A stretch of 64,000 nucleotides of DNA from Rhynchopus euleeides (GCA_963210315.1 OY723269.1:1178001-1242000); one strand, 5' to 3'. Shown: positions 33,226 to 44,935, counted from the stretch's first letter. The notes: generated by a model from the letters alone, not told the origin. Program-made: numbers and translations.

Positions 33226-33480
33226 GATGAGCGTGCCGGGCAAGCTGTGGGAGAGGGGGGGGGGGGAGGGGGGGGGGGGATGCAGGAGCACCACCCTACC
33301 CACTCCTGAACTTAGATGTGAGCGGTGTAGCATCGCGGTGGGGGGAAGGGCATGTGTGGGTGGAATGCTTATCCTCGTGCATGCGTTGTGTGTATGCGCT
33401 GCCCAAAAAAACGGGGTGGTTTTTTTTGCTCTTTTTTCATTCGTTTTCAAGAGTGGTGGTGGTGGTGGTGGGGGGGGGGG

Positions 33481-34836
33481 TAGGGGTGGGTATACCCCTG
33501 TGAGAAAATGGGCATTTTCAGGACACACTCTAAACACCTCTCAGCCCCTACCTGACACACGCACCGACCCCAAAGGGTGCCAGAATGATATCCTGGGGCC
33601 ACCAACACCATTTGTGGGGCCTTATGGGGTGTTTTTTGGGGTTCCGGAAAATTTGCCCACCGGTGGTTCCTGGTGGTACCGTAGGCCCACCTCTGTTTGC
33701 TGGACACGCCCTTTTGCTGGCACAATACGGGGTAGGCGTGGTGAAGGGGGTGTCGGAAATTGCCCGGACACAAGTTTCGACGATTGTGCCCCTGTCCCAC
33801 TGATTTTTGCGCGAATTACTTGCACGTATAGGCGTGCCTTGGCCTGTACAGGCCTGGACAGGCACAGATTGCCTGTATGGATTGATATAGATGTGCATAT
33901 CACAGGTATGGGCCTGTATGGTCTTGTTATCCTGTGTGGAGCCCTGCTGAAAAATCAGGTGGCTGTCGGTATTCACAGCCAGTGTGTTTCTTTCACAGAG
34001 CACCCGAAGCTCGTCAATACGCTTGCGCTTCAGGGCGCGCCTGTGCCTCGCCTGATGGGCCATTCGCCCATCACACCCCTCAACAGAGCCAGGTGTCACA
34101 GGAATGACTTGCACCGATTCGGGTGGTTTGCAAAAGCCTCCTCGTCATTTGCTTCGAATTCAGCAAATTTGTGCATAGTAACACAGTTCAACTGCTGAGT
34201 GTCTGTGCATTCCTGCTGTTGACACAGTGCTGCAGTGTGCGCAGCCAGGCATTGGCTCCCATGCTGGTAGGCAGGTGTTTGGACTTTGAGTTTCGAAAGG
34301 GTTTGGAGGCGTGCCTTCAGCCTATCGAAATGATTGCGCCTCAGCTGCTGATATCTCACCAGGAGCGCCCAGTTCTTTGCGAAGATGAGTTTCAGAAAGT
34401 ACTGAGTTCAACTGTGGCACAGTGGCAGCGGCGCTCAACACAGGCGGCATGTCCTGTCATGGAGAAGAGTGTCGATTGCTATAGAATCTGGCCTGCGGGA
34501 GTAGCCTCATTCTACAGTCTGCGCGAGCTGGTTCCCGAGGGTGATATTTTCTTGGTAACAGGCTTGTGGGGTGGCACTAGCCATGTGAAGGGGTGTGAGT
34601 GCGTGTGCAGTGCCTATCCGGGGGGCACCGTAGGAACCACCGATGGGCAATTTTTTTAGAATGCCAAAATATCAGCACTGAGGTTGATCTGGTGGTGAAA
34701 TCTCCACCACAAAACACTTTTGGGACGATCTGGGCACATTGGCACCCTTTACATGGCTTTCTGAGGTACTTTTTGGTGTTCCCGAAAAAAGATATTCTCT
34801 CACGCGTATAGGGGGGGGGTATACCCACCCCTAGGG
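33481..34836. mobile_element. 1.35-kb TIR element with TA target sites
   Basis: The ends read TAGGGGTGGGTATACCCC at 33481 and the exact inverse at about 34817-34834. Similarity continues inward for about 200 bases with gaps, including AAAGGGTGCCA and GCCCA(C/T)CGGTGGTTCC in inverted positions (33650-33675 versus about 34630-34655). The outer TA on both sides suggests a TA target duplication, as in IS630/Tc1/mariner-type elements, and both sides abut G runs. Internal frames on both strands reach 180 residues but none matches a transposase; they look degenerate. Probably a non-autonomous element. Confidence 0.75.
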
Positions 34837-35708
34837 GGGGGGGGGGGGCGCGGGAAGACACCCCCCCAGCCCCTCGCCCGCCGCTCTTCCTGTTCTCTCC
34901 TAGTCTCAATCACCCCACCACCCCCCCCCCCCCCCAACCCCGTATCTGTTGACTTTGCCTGACCCTTTTCACCCCACCCCACCGCCCTCTGCTGCCCCAG
35001 CGTAGATCTGTTGCTGCCGGCAGGTTGTGTCTTTGTTTGCTGCTGATGTTGCCTTTATTCTGTTCTACGTTATCGAATCGGGTTTTGTTATTGTGCAGCG
35101 CTGTCCTTTTTCTCCCCCCCCCCCCTACAGCTTTGTATATGTGTACCCCCCCCCTAAGAGTATGTATCAACGGGTGAACCGGGGGGTGGTATGTACGCAT
35201 CAGATGTGGCCTGTCATGGCCTGGCCATCTGCTGGTGGTGCGTTTCTTCTTTCCCCTTTTCCAACACAACGGAAACTCATCAAAGGCGTCAGCTTCGCGA
35301 GGGGGGGAACCGACGCGTCAGCTAGATGTCTCCTGTCATCTCTAGCCTGCTACGCAGCAAGGAGGGCGCGAGTCAAAGGAAAGTCCAGAGAATGTGCTCT
35401 CACATGCTCTGTACTTCGCCTTCTCTTACTGTGCTCCCTGCATCAGTGTATCCAGTGTATCTGCAACGGGTGTGGGTGAGGTGGGGTGGAAAGGAGGTGA
35501 TCTGCGCTTCGAAGGAAGGCCCGCATCAAAGCAAGAAGGCACCGCCCCCCCTATCAGCTCAAAGAGCTTTGCCTATGAAACGGCCTTTGGCGCATACCCC
35601 CGCCCTCTGTGCCAGGTTTCCACTTTGCCCTGCAAGCTGCCTTGCAGGTGGTGCCGCCACACCACCCGTGCCCACCAGGCAGGCCAGGAGGCCGCAGCGC
35701 CGGGCACT
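34837..35708. other. Spacer with G/C homopolymers
   Basis: No gene is supported apart from the open 5' extension of the EB1 frame, which starts near 35394 and lacks protein-like composition. C runs lie at about 34918-34935 and 35117-35127. Confidence 0.5.
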
Positions 35709-36817
35709 ATGGCAAGGCGTGCCGTGGTCCCAAAGGGGCGTTTCGAGCTCCTCAACTGGATGAACGAATTCCTGGAGAGCGACTACACAAAGGTGGAGCA
35801 GGCGTGTGACGGGATTGCGTATGCCCAGATCGTCGACTGCGCCTGCGGGCAACGCATGCCGCTGCAGAAGTTCAACTTCGCAGCGCGGCACGAGGATGAC
35901 TTCGAGCGCAACCTCACAGTCCTGCAGCAGGAGTTTAAAAAGCTGGGCATCGAGCACCCGGTCCCCGTCGCACGGCTTGCAAAGGGGCGGTTCCAAGACA
36001 ACAACGAGTTCCTGCTGTGGTGCTTCTCCTTCCTGCACAACTGTGCAGAAATGCCGCAGGACTACCCATCCATCGCACGCAGGCAGGAGGCGCTGCACCG
36101 GCAGGTCCGCGCGAAAGGCAAAGGCACGCTGCCACCTGCCTGTGTCAAGACAGAGCTGGCCTACGGTATCGATCTGGATGCACCGCCCCCGCAGCAGCAG
36201 CAGCAGTCTTACGGGCAGCATGGGTACATTGATTCACCCGAAGTGGCTCCGGCACACCGGGGCAGTGGCGTGCCTTCGAGCTTCAGCCGCGTGCAGCCGG
36301 CAGGTGACAGCTATTTGGAGGGCGATGCGGTGCAAGGGTTTGCCACCGCCCCGGGTGGTGGCGTGCACAGCAGTGCAGCAGAGGCAGGGCCAGCGCCGGG
36401 TGTGCCAGGGCTCTCGGATGAGGATTATGCAGTGTTGAAGCTGGGGGACGAGCTGGCACAGGGGCTGTGCACCGCACGGCATGACCAAGAGGCGCAGAGG
36501 AGGTCGCTGGAGGGCCTTGCGAAGGAGCGCAACTCCATGTGGCAGCAGCTCCGGACGGTATGGCGGGGTTGGGGTGGGGTGGGGTGGGGGGTGTTTGGTA
36601 GAAATACGGATCGTGCATCAACAAAATGCGCGCGGCGGTGATATATTTGCAGCAGTGTTTAACCATGCCATGAGTTGTGTCTTGTTGTTGCACACCTCTC
36701 CACCCGCCCTCACAGATCGAGGAACTTTTGGGGAACTTCAAGGGGCTTGACTGCCCGTCAGTCGACGTGATCCGCGATATCCTGTACGAACGTGACCCGC
36801 GCATGGTTGACCGTTAG
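35709..36817 (+). CDS. EB1: EB1-family microtubule plus-end tracking protein, two exons
   Basis: Exons 35709-36557 and 36716-36817 (donor GTATGG, acceptor CTCACAG) encode 316 residues. EB1 proteins bind growing microtubule ends and recruit partners at flagellar and spindle tips. Residues about 10-115 are the calponin-homology domain (FELLNWMNEFLESDYTKVEQ, FKKLGIEHPVPVARLAKGRF, FQDNNEFLLWCFSFLHN). A Gln/Pro/Ser/Gly-rich linker spans about 150-235. Residues about 240-310 form the coiled-coil EB homology domain, including AKERNSMWQQLR and IEELLGNFK ending VIRDILYERDP, with the intron inside it. The canonical C-terminal EEY/F motif is missing (ends RMVDR), so CAP-Gly partner binding may be lost. 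The start at 35709 places the CH domain within ten residues of the N-terminus, as expected. Confidence 0.92.
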
Positions 36818-37487
36818 CACCTCGCGGTTTTTTTGTGCATTTCCTGCAGGGTAAAGCTCGCCGAACTTTCCTCCGATTTAGAGGTGAAGAATGCCGGACT
36901 TTTGCAAACTTGCCGGTCGCGACGACGCCGTATCCCCACCTGTGCCGCAAACCGGCTCGTTTTCTGTACGGCGGAGATGGGCCTTCGCTCTGTGCCATAA
37001 AAGCTGCCCCTTCTGCGAGGGTCGGGGACACTTTTTTTCTGCACTAACCGAGCCCAACCCCGCCCATCCCCCCTCCAGTGCAGCGGTTCCTTTCATTCAG
37101 TCTCAGATAAGGTTAGTGTAGCATGCCCCAAGCAGGCTGTCGCCTGCTGTAGATACGGGATAGATCGATATTATACTGCCGGACACACCACGGGGGGACA
37201 ATGGAACGCCCTCCCCCCCCCCACCCTGGTGTGGGCAGTCGAAGAAGGAGAAGGAAACGACCCCCTTCGGCAGTATCCCCACCCACACCCCACCCCCTCC
37301 CCGTTGCTCCCCGCATGGTCAGCAGAGTGCCGTTTCAAAGGGTGGGGTGGGGGAACTGCTCGGCATGTCCTACACTGCTGCAAGAGACACACGCATGCGT
37401 TGCACCGCCAGGCATTTTTATCCCCCCACCCCTCATAATTTACACAAAAGCAAAGAGGGCAACCCTGCTAAGGGCCTATCGGGCGGC
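36818..37487. other. Intergenic spacer
   Basis: No gene is supported. CA/C-rich sequence precedes the next start codon, and a C run lies at about 37209-37220. Confidence 0.5.
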
Positions 37488-39583
37488 ATGGAGAGATGGC
37501 TTGCCGGGGTGTGCGTGCTGAGTGTGGTGTCCTCCGTGCAGGGAAGTCTTGAGGGGCACACTACGGACGCCATCCTGGGGCAGTGTGCGAAGCAGGTTGA
37601 CGAGGGGGAGCCGAAGCGTTTCAACGGCGAGACCATCGGGTTTGTCACGCCGTGGCACCCGGAGGGAAAGAAGAACGCACTGCGGTATGCAGGCAAGTTC
37701 ACCTACATCAGCCCGCTGTGGTTTCATATCGAACCCGAGGACATCAGCAGCGAGGATGTGTCGAAGTGGACTGTGAGGGTCGCCCCTGCCTCCAACACAG
37801 CTGGCGGCAAGCCGGACAAGGCCTGGGCAGAGCAGCTGCAGAGTCGCGGTGTGAAGGTCGTCCCTATCTTCGCATTCTACGGCTGGACACGCCCAGCGCT
37901 GGCGAAATTCTTCATGGATGCCGATGCTGGGTACATGCAGCACTCCGCCTCCAGGGTATGCACAACGGGGAGGAGAGGAAGAGGGGTTGCGTTGCGCCTT
38001 GTGTTAGCGAGATGGTTCCTTGCCCCCCTCCCCCCAACAGACCTCTGTGCCTCCCCACCCCCCTGCCCCGTGTGCGAGCCTCCCCGACCTCGTATCCCTC
38101 CCATGGCATTATCTGCTGTCACCATCTGCTCTTCCCTCCCCACCCATCCGCCCTGCAGCAAATCATCAACCACTATGTGGACCTGAACCTCGACGGGCTG
38201 GTGATTGAATGGGGCCCTGTGCCTCTGAATGAATATTACACCAAGCTGGTGCCGTGGCTGTCGCGCATCAAGGGGAGCCTTGCGAAGTTTATCGAGCGCC
38301 CCAGCCTGCTGATGCTTTCGGTCCACGCGGACCCGACGAACTTCGGGGTGAAGCAGTTTGAGTCGCTCGCGACAACAGTCAACAAGTTTGTGTTGCACAC
38401 ATACAACTTCACAAGCCCTGCGATTGCGAGTGGGCCCAACGCACCGCTGGACTGGTTCAACGACATGCTGAAGGCGTGGAGCCTGCACAAGCGGAAGGAC
38501 GCTGAAAACCTTGTGCTGGTGACGCTCAACACCTTCGGCAAGGAGTACCGCCAGGACTCCAAGCTGGATGTCGAGGGTTATAAGCAGGCATACGGCGCGC
38601 GTGACATGGATGGCGAGCTGACCCGGTGGGATGTGACGGGGAGGCAGTTCGAAGCGTTGCTGAAACGCTCGCAGTCCGACCCCTCCCTGCAGCTGGTCCA
38701 CAAGTATGCCCGTGCTTTGTTGGGGCGTGCTGCGCTAGAATCACGGCAAAAGTATTGCGTCTGCAAATCATTAAGGGGAAAGAAGAACCAGCGGGTACTC
38801 GCCGATCGCGAGAACACCCACACCCGCAGCAGGCGGCTGGGAGACTTGCTTTTCCATTCACTCCCGGCAATCAAACCCCCCTGGCCGCCAGTCTCATGGG
38901 CCGCCGGAAGGGGGCGGGAGCCCCCAGCCCCAGGATCGCACCCACCAACGCGGGTCCCGCGATCGTAACCCCTCCCCCCAGTCCAGTATCAGCGAGGGCC
39001 GGCGGGCCGGAATCACGGCAGCGGCTTCACCCATTTGCGGCATCTACTGGCCTGCGCCCGGCGGCTCCGGAACTTTCTCCATGGCCTATAGGGGGCCAGA
39101 AAGAGGGGGCAGTGGTGGGCATCGCGGTGGCGTCGCCAGATCGGCTGGCTAACGCTTGCAGCTTCTTGGGCTCCCCCCCCCCCCCTCCATGTCCCCGTGC
39201 CTTCCCCATCGCATCGCTGCAGGTGGCACGACGAATTCAAGGAGCATTACGTCGAGCTGAAGGTCGAGGGCGAGCCGCGCACCATCTACTACCCGTCGCT
39301 GCAGAACATGAAGGACAGGATTGACGTATGAAGGGCTGCATTCCTTTGTGAGTTTATTTTGGTTGGGTTGGGTTGGCCCTCCTGCGGTTTCAAAGCACTG
39401 CACGGAGTGCGCGATCCCGCTGGGGGGACGGGGGTTGTGCACAGGGTATTCTGCTGCAGCGGAACTGCCGAAAATCCCACACTTGCGAAACCATATATAC
39501 AGATTCTGCACAAAGCAAGCGCGACCGGCCTGGGCCTGTGGAACCTTGGGACAGGCATGGAGTATTTCTTCAGCCTTCTCTGA
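37488..39583 (+). CDS. CHID1: Secreted GH18 chitinase-domain protein, CHID1-like, four exons
   Basis: Exons 37488-37955, 38159-38703, 39223-39325 and 39503-39583 join in frame to 398 residues, matching CHID1 (about 393). Donors are GTATGC, GTATGC and GTATGA; acceptors are CTGCAG, CTGCAG and TATACAG. A signal peptide (MERWLAGVCVLSVVSSVQG) precedes a TIM-barrel GH18 fold: GFVTPWHPEGKKNALRYAGK, FTYISPLWFHIEP, AFYGWTRPALAKFFMD, NLDGLVIEWGP, VNKFVLHTYNFTSP with SGPNAPLDWF, and the closing GLGLWNLGTGMEYFF barrel strand. CHID1 proteins bind saccharides in the secretory/lysosomal pathway and generally lack chitinase activity. The catalytic DxxDxDxE motif is absent here too (the strand reads LDGLVIEWGP), so a lectin-like role is more likely than hydrolysis. 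Confidence 0.9.
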
Positions 39584-40673
39584 TGGCATTACCTCTGTGC
39601 GAAGTGAGCGACACTCACTTGGTGTGGTTGCCGGGTCAACGGCTATGCGATGGGGGCGCTGTACCACTGCTCTGAGTGGGCACGCACAAAAGGAAACCGG
39701 TATTTTCCATAAAAAGTCATTCTCACACGCTTCAAAACACAGTTACACGTGTAGTGTCAGCGGAACCACCGTGCGCTTCTGCAACATGGCACTGCCCATT
39801 TCCCATTGCCCCCATCCCCCCTCGTTGCCTCGCATGGCCCCGCGTTTCAACCAGGTTGCAACGACCAGAATGAAAACCGAAACCCCATATGCGATGCCCG
39901 TGTGTTGAGAGGGGAGTACCCTCTGACTCGCGATGCATGCCGCGTCTCCTCCAATATCTCCAAATTCAAGCCAAGTATCTAATTCACAAAGGGGTACACT
40001 GAGCCAGTTCTTTCTTCTAAGAAGATGGGTGGGTGTCTTCGCTATTCGGCAAAGCTTTTCGGTGCAAATCTGCATTGTTTCTCATACAGTGCACAACCAA
40101 AAAAACGTGCGGTCAGAACAAGCGTCAGGCCGGATTGCCCTCGAGGCATTATCCCTTCACTGGGTCGGACCTGGACACGCCCAAAAAAGCGTTCAACTCG
40201 TTAACGTACCATTGTCGGCACCGTAGCGAAGACCGCCCTCCCCACAGCCATTTTTTCTTGCATTTCGCAGCGTTTGCCTCGGTATTTTGCTTGCATGTCC
40301 TCCTCCTTGTCCCACCCCCCTCTCTTCTCACCCCTTTAAAACCGAGGAGGTGCAGGGAAGAGGAAGAAATAAAGTCTCTGGTGTCCCGCCCCCCCCCGCC
40401 ACACCGCCGTTACAACTGCCCTCCCCCCTCCTCCTCCTCTTTGGGGGATAAGAAGAATACGGGCAGTTCACGCATTCGCCGGCCTGACCCCTACCCCCCC
40501 CCCCCCCCCCCCGCAACCCCACCCCACCCCATCCCCTGCTCTTCTGACATGATCGCTACTCTAAAGACGAGGGTGCGGAGCACACAGCCCACACACCCAC
40601 ACCCCCCACAGAGGAGGCAGCCCTTCTTGCCCTTCACCCCTTCACCCCATCTCCCTCTTCTTTTTTTCCTGCA
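39584..40673. other. Intergenic spacer
   Basis: No gene is supported. A 22-base C run lies at about 40491-40512. Sequence before the next gene is pyrimidine-rich (CTCTTCTTTTTTTCCTGCA ending at 40673). Confidence 0.5.
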
Positions 40674-41441
40674 ATGAAGAGTGCTGCCACCAAGCATGGG
40701 ATGCGGTACGCGGAGAAGCGGACGGGGCAGGACCTGAACGGAGACGGTTATGTCGGACGGCCCCTGTCCCCAGGCCGCTATGACCCCTACGACGACCGCA
40801 GGGAGCCGTCTCGCCGGGAAGACCGCAGGGATGACCGCAGGGATGACAAGCGTGTCTACGACGACGATGTCAGTGGGCGCACCCGGGAGGAAAAGAAGAG
40901 CCCGCGCAAGGCAGCAGGCGGGTCTGTGAAGAGCCCCCCCAACGCGCCCCGGCCAGAACGCACCCCGGGGAAGGACTACGAGGTGTGGCCCCCGCCCGGC
41001 ATGATGTACTACGTGGATGAAGACCCGCCCAACGGCAAGATGGAGCGGCGCCCCCCGTCGCCCCCGAACCGGAGGGAGGTGCCCCGGAAAAACGGGAGCC
41101 GCACCGTGAAGATCACAAACCTGTCGGAGACGTCCACATCCGTGCAGCCGCAGTGGGGTGGTGTGCCCAACCAGCAGCCCGTGTCCCCGCACCAGCGCAT
41201 GGGTGGGTTCCATCCGATGTCGCCGCAGCAGCACCAGATGGGCTTTCAACAGGGCTACGGCATGATGCCCACATCGCCCCAGACTGCGGGGTACGGCACA
41301 CCGCAGCGCATGCACCAGGGTGGCGGGTTCTACCCCATGCAGCAGCAGTACGCCCAGTCGCCGGGTGTCATGTACCAACAGCCCCTTTCGCCGCAGCAGA
41401 TGCAGCCGATGGCTTTCTCCCCCCATCAGCAGTATTACTGA
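40674..41441 (+). CDS. Pro/Gln/Met-rich low-complexity protein
   Basis: A single exon encodes 255 residues. The N-terminal about 30 residues contain DLNGDGYVG, which resembles an EF-hand-type calcium loop but without a helical partner. Next is an Arg/Asp-rich segment with DDRR repeats (about 40-65), a basic Pro-rich linker, a short PPPGMMYYVDEDPP segment and, from about residue 160, a Gln/Pro/Met/Gly-rich tail (SPQQHQMGFQQGYGMMPTSP). No signal peptide or membrane segment. Function unknown; such tails occur in RNA-binding, cytoskeletal and condensate-forming proteins. The start follows a pyrimidine tract directly and no upstream in-frame Met looks better. Confidence 0.75.
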   Translation: MKSAATKHGMRYAEKRTGQDLNGDGYVGRPLSPGRYDPYDDRREPSRREDRRDDRRDDKRVYDDDVSGRTREEKKSPRKAAGGSVKSPPNAPRPERTPGKDYEVWPPPGMMYYVDEDPPNGKMERRPPSPPNRREVPRKNGSRTVKITNLSETSTSVQPQWGGVPNQQPVSPHQRMGGFHPMSPQQHQMGFQQGYGMMPTSPQTAGYGTPQRMHQGGGFYPMQQQYAQSPGVMYQQPLSPQQMQPMAFSPHQQYY

Positions 41442-42476
41442 GTTGTGGGGTGAGGTGTTGAACCGTGTTTTCTTAGATGTATTGTACCTTGTATCAAAAG
41501 TGTAGCGGGGGTGGGGGGGTGGGGGGGGAGGAGTGTGCGGGATCTGTGTATAGAGCGGCGGTGCTTACCCTATGGGCTTGAAGGGTGGGCTACTGGCCTG
41601 CCCCGAACAGGTGGCACTGACGCCTTCCAAAAACATTCACGCGTGTGTGCGGAGATTGCATTAAGAGCAGGTGCTCGATGTGCTCTGCACTCCTACAAAT
41701 ACCTATGTGTCCGTGTGTGTGGCATCGTACGGCAGTTGAGTGTGAAATCACGCAGAAAGAAGCGTATGCGGTGAGGTCACGAACACAGGATCACTGCCTC
41801 TTATCTTGCTCTCAGGTAACAGAGATCTCAATGAGGACAGATCGTGTCTAGCTCGTGGCTTTGGCTCTGCTAAGAAAAGAAACTATGTTTTGTACTTTCG
41901 CGTCCAGTTCTCCCCTTCCGTGACATGAGTAGTCGCTAGCAAAAAAGGAAAAATCTGGGGGCCTTCACTTAGACTTGCAGGAAAATGAACCGTCGCCGTG
42001 GCAGTTTGAGAATCGTCACTCGCGGCAAGTCTCACGTCTTTCTCATAATGATCGCTTTGCTGCATTTCTGAGCCAAGGCCCCCAGGCCCAATAGAGGATA
42101 CACAATATTGTGGGGTGGTGACGGCATTGATAGTTGTAGCACCAGTGGTGTATCTATCCCACAGCAGGAGAGGCGCCTGTCGTCTGCCCCACAGCAACGT
42201 TGTGCCAACAGGCCGAGACACCTCTCGCTGTGTCTCAGGCACCACCCGCACTGAAGCGAAGAGAGGTGGACACCGTGCCTCGCTTTACTGTCAAGCACTG
42301 CCACCCTGCCCCCGCCCGACATTTCACCCTCTGTCAGTGCACTCCATGCGCTCAACGCAACAGCACCGCCGAGCCTTCCGTTCTGCCTTCCCTCGGGTGA
42401 TTCCCCTCTGGCACGTCACACCCATGTTTCGTGCCCTCCCATCACACGATTCACACATGCCCAGCAGGACGTTAAT
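41442..42476. other. Intergenic spacer with dispersed repeat
   Basis: No gene is supported. A G-rich stretch lies at 41507-41530. The repeat at 42202-42277 is shared with 26893-26968. Confidence 0.5.
42202..42277 (+). repeat. Dispersed repeat, copy 2
   Basis: Partner of 26893-26968 in the same orientation, at roughly 80 percent identity by eye. Flanking sequence is unrelated, so it is a dispersed element remnant rather than a segmental duplication. Confidence 0.65.
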
Positions 42477-44156
42477 ATGGCACAACATGCGGCCCTGGTT
42501 GGGGTACTCCTCGCATCGTGCCATGCCGTGTGGGGCTGCAGCACCATCGCCGTCGGGCGGGGTGCAACACAAGACGGAAGCGTGATCGGCGTCCACACCA
42601 ACGACGGCAACGGTGACGCACCTGGTCAGATCCACAAGGTCCTCGCCGCCGACCACCCTGCGGGGTCGATCCGCCCCCCGGGGGTGCCCCAGGCCAACCA
42701 CACCTACGGCTATATTTCGGAGGGCTACGCCAGCATGAACGAACACCAGGTGGGGCTGAGCGAGTCGACATGCAGCGCTGTCTACACAGCGATATCCATC
42801 TCGCAGGGAGGCAAGGCCCTCCTGGACATTGTCCAGTTGGGACAGATCGGGCTCGAGAGGGCCAAGACCGCGCGCAGCGCGATCACGACAATGGGCGAGC
42901 TCGCTGAGAAATATGGCTTCTTCGCCTCCGCCTCACAGGCTGGTGCAGGCGAATCCCTCCTCGTGACGGACACGGTGGAGGGGTGGATTTTCCACGTCCT
43001 GCCCGACAGCGCAGGGTCAGGTGCGATCTGGGGTGCGCAGAGGATTCCCGACAGCCACGCCACGGCTGTGATGAACTGCTTCGTCATCCGCGACATGACC
43101 CTCTCTGACACCGAAAACTTCATGGCCTCCTCCAACATCCGCGACGAGGCGGCGAAGCTGGGGTGGGGTGGAGGCGACACCCTCGACTTCAGCCTCCACT
43201 TCAGCGTGGGCGAGGCAGGCTCACACAAATACTCCTCCGGCAGGCGGGTGTGGGAGGCACTCCGCCGCCTGGCCCCCAGCCTCCACCTCAATGCGGAGTA
43301 CGACGACCTCATCCTGTCCCGACCATACCCCGTCACGGTGGAGGTTGAGTCGAAGGTGCTTCCGGAGGATATTCTGGAGATCATGCGTTCCCACTATGAA
43401 GGCACTCCCTATGACCTGACGGTCGGCATGGCGGCCGGCCCTTGGGGCTCGCCACACCGGTGGATAGGCGGTGAGGAGGTTGAGCCCACTGGGTGGTGGG
43501 AGCGTTCCATCTCGACCTTCCGGACCATCATGGCCACGCTGGTGCACAGCAGGGCGTGGCTGCCTGATGAGATTGGCGGGGTTCTGTGGGTCGGACCCCA
43601 CGCCGCGCACACCAGCTGCTTCATCCCCCTCGCCGTTGGGATGCAGGAGGTGCCCCCAGGGTACGCCAACACGACAGGGTCCCTCGACAGGAGCAAGGCG
43701 TGGTGGGTTCACCGGATCCTACTTAACGTCGCGCAGCTGAAGTTCAGCTATGCCATCCGGAACATCTCGGATGCGCAGGCACAGGCGGAGGGCGCGTCGA
43801 GGGGGCTCGTCGCCTCCCTCGACAAGGCGTACACCGCAAAGAATATGACATTTGCGGAGGTGTCACAAGCCTACCTTCAGAACGCAGCAGAGACGGTGTC
43901 GACCTTCTCTGCTCTGGGTGATACACTGCTGCAGTACTACGCGGATGGGTTCTGCAATGGGTGTGGGGCGCCCAGCCACATCCTCCCCTACCCCGCGTGG
44001 TGGCTCAGCCAGGTTGGGTTCACCAACCACACTTCTGTCGTGGAAGGCGGGGGTGGTGGGTCTGCCGGGGGGTCAAGCGCGAAGCGCTGTGTCGATGCTT
44101 GCCCTGACGCATCCCCCGCGAGTTATGAGGGGTGTGTGCAGCGCTGTTTCAAATAA
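42477..44156 (+). CDS. Secreted C69-family dipeptidase (Ntn hydrolase)
   Basis: A single exon encodes 559 residues. A signal peptide (MAQHAALVGVLLASCHAVWG) is followed immediately by Cys21, the expected N-terminal nucleophile after cleavage, in CSTIAVGRGATQDGSVIGVH with the DGS and ND (HTNDGNGD) motifs of the family. Further matches are YASMNEHQVGLSESTCS (MNExxVxxSES motif), SLLVTDTVEGWIFHVLPDS and the late MTFAEVSQAYLQNAAETV helix. C69 enzymes cleave dipeptides; secreted eukaryotic relatives are likely lysosomal or extracellular. A Gly/Ser linker near residues 523-535 precedes a Cys-containing C-terminus (CVDACPDASPASYEGCVQRC) that could form disulfides or a small extra module. No introns, and length fits the family (about 450-550) plus this tail. 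Confidence 0.9.
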   Translation: MAQHAALVGVLLASCHAVWGCSTIAVGRGATQDGSVIGVHTNDGNGDAPGQIHKVLAADHPAGSIRPPGVPQANHTYGYISEGYASMNEHQVGLSESTCSAVYTAISISQGGKALLDIVQLGQIGLERAKTARSAITTMGELAEKYGFFASASQAGAGESLLVTDTVEGWIFHVLPDSAGSGAIWGAQRIPDSHATAVMNCFVIRDMTLSDTENFMASSNIRDEAAKLGWGGGDTLDFSLHFSVGEAGSHKYSSGRRVWEALRRLAPSLHLNAEYDDLILSRPYPVTVEVESKVLPEDILEIMRSHYEGTPYDLTVGMAAGPWGSPHRWIGGEEVEPTGWWERSISTFRTIMATLVHSRAWLPDEIGGVLWVGPHAAHTSCFIPLAVGMQEVPPGYANTTGSLDRSKAWWVHRILLNVAQLKFSYAIRNISDAQAQAEGASRGLVASLDKAYTAKNMTFAEVSQAYLQNAAETVSTFSALGDTLLQYYADGFCNGCGAPSHILPYPAWWLSQVGFTNHTSVVEGGGGGSAGGSSAKRCVDACPDASPASYEGCVQRCFK

Positions 44157-44935
44157 GGCTCGGGGGTTGGCGTGGTGTGGTGTGTTCGAGCTGGCCATGC
44201 TGCGCAACACAGCACATTGTCAAAAAAAAGGGGGAGTGCGCGGGGGGGGGGGGGGTGGGGGGGAGGAGGGGCTGGAGTCAACGTCGCACTGTGTCAACCA
44301 GTGCCAGTTTCTTTGTCGAATGTAGCGAGGGTGACTCTCTGCTTGCATTGTTCACGGCATGATGGGTTTTTCGAGACCATTTTGTTGCGATAGCCCGTTG
44401 TCCCTCCCGCTGCCCTCTGCAGCGCGGAGGTGTCTTCAGTCAGATGGGCCTCAGATATCCCCCCCCCCCCCTCCCCCTCTCGCCCCCAACGTGTTTCGTG
44501 TGTGGCTTGCATTTCGTATTCGTCGTCTGCAAACCTTGTTCTCAAAATGGAATGCAAAACGAGGGTCGAAGCCACATGGTGTCGGGATGTCCAGACGCGT
44601 GTTTAGCGGCAGCCTTGTAGGAAGAATTCAACGCTCTCCCCATCCCCGCCGCCTGCCGGGGGGGAGGGGAGTCCCATGCCCATGCCCATGCCCCGCCCCG
44701 CCCCCACGAGTGAAGGGTGATCATTCTTGTGCTTCCTTCTACTTCATATTTCACTGCCGCCGCCCGACCTTCAACTCTCTGTTACGAGGGGGTTGCAATG
44801 GGCGAACCTCATGCGCTTGGGTGTGGTTGTTGGACATGCACGCCCCACACACCCCCCCCCCCCCCCTCCCCCACACAGGACATTCTCCGGTTCTACACCC
44901 GCCACCACCACCCATAAACCCCCCACCTCGACACG
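44157..44935. other. Spacer; part duplicated upstream of the intact lipoxygenase gene
   Basis: No gene is supported. 44590-44805 resembles 53030-53145 (TTAGCGGCAGCCTT, GGAAGAAT..ACGCTCTCCCC, then ACTCTCTGTT/ACCCTCTGTT), so it was duplicated with the lipoxygenase units. G run at 44240-44252, C runs at 44460-44470 and 44853-44870. Confidence 0.55.

Noticed and set aside
35394-35708. N-terminal extension of EB1 upstream of 35709
   Set aside because: The open frame has no protein-like composition, and the CH domain normally begins close to the N-terminus.
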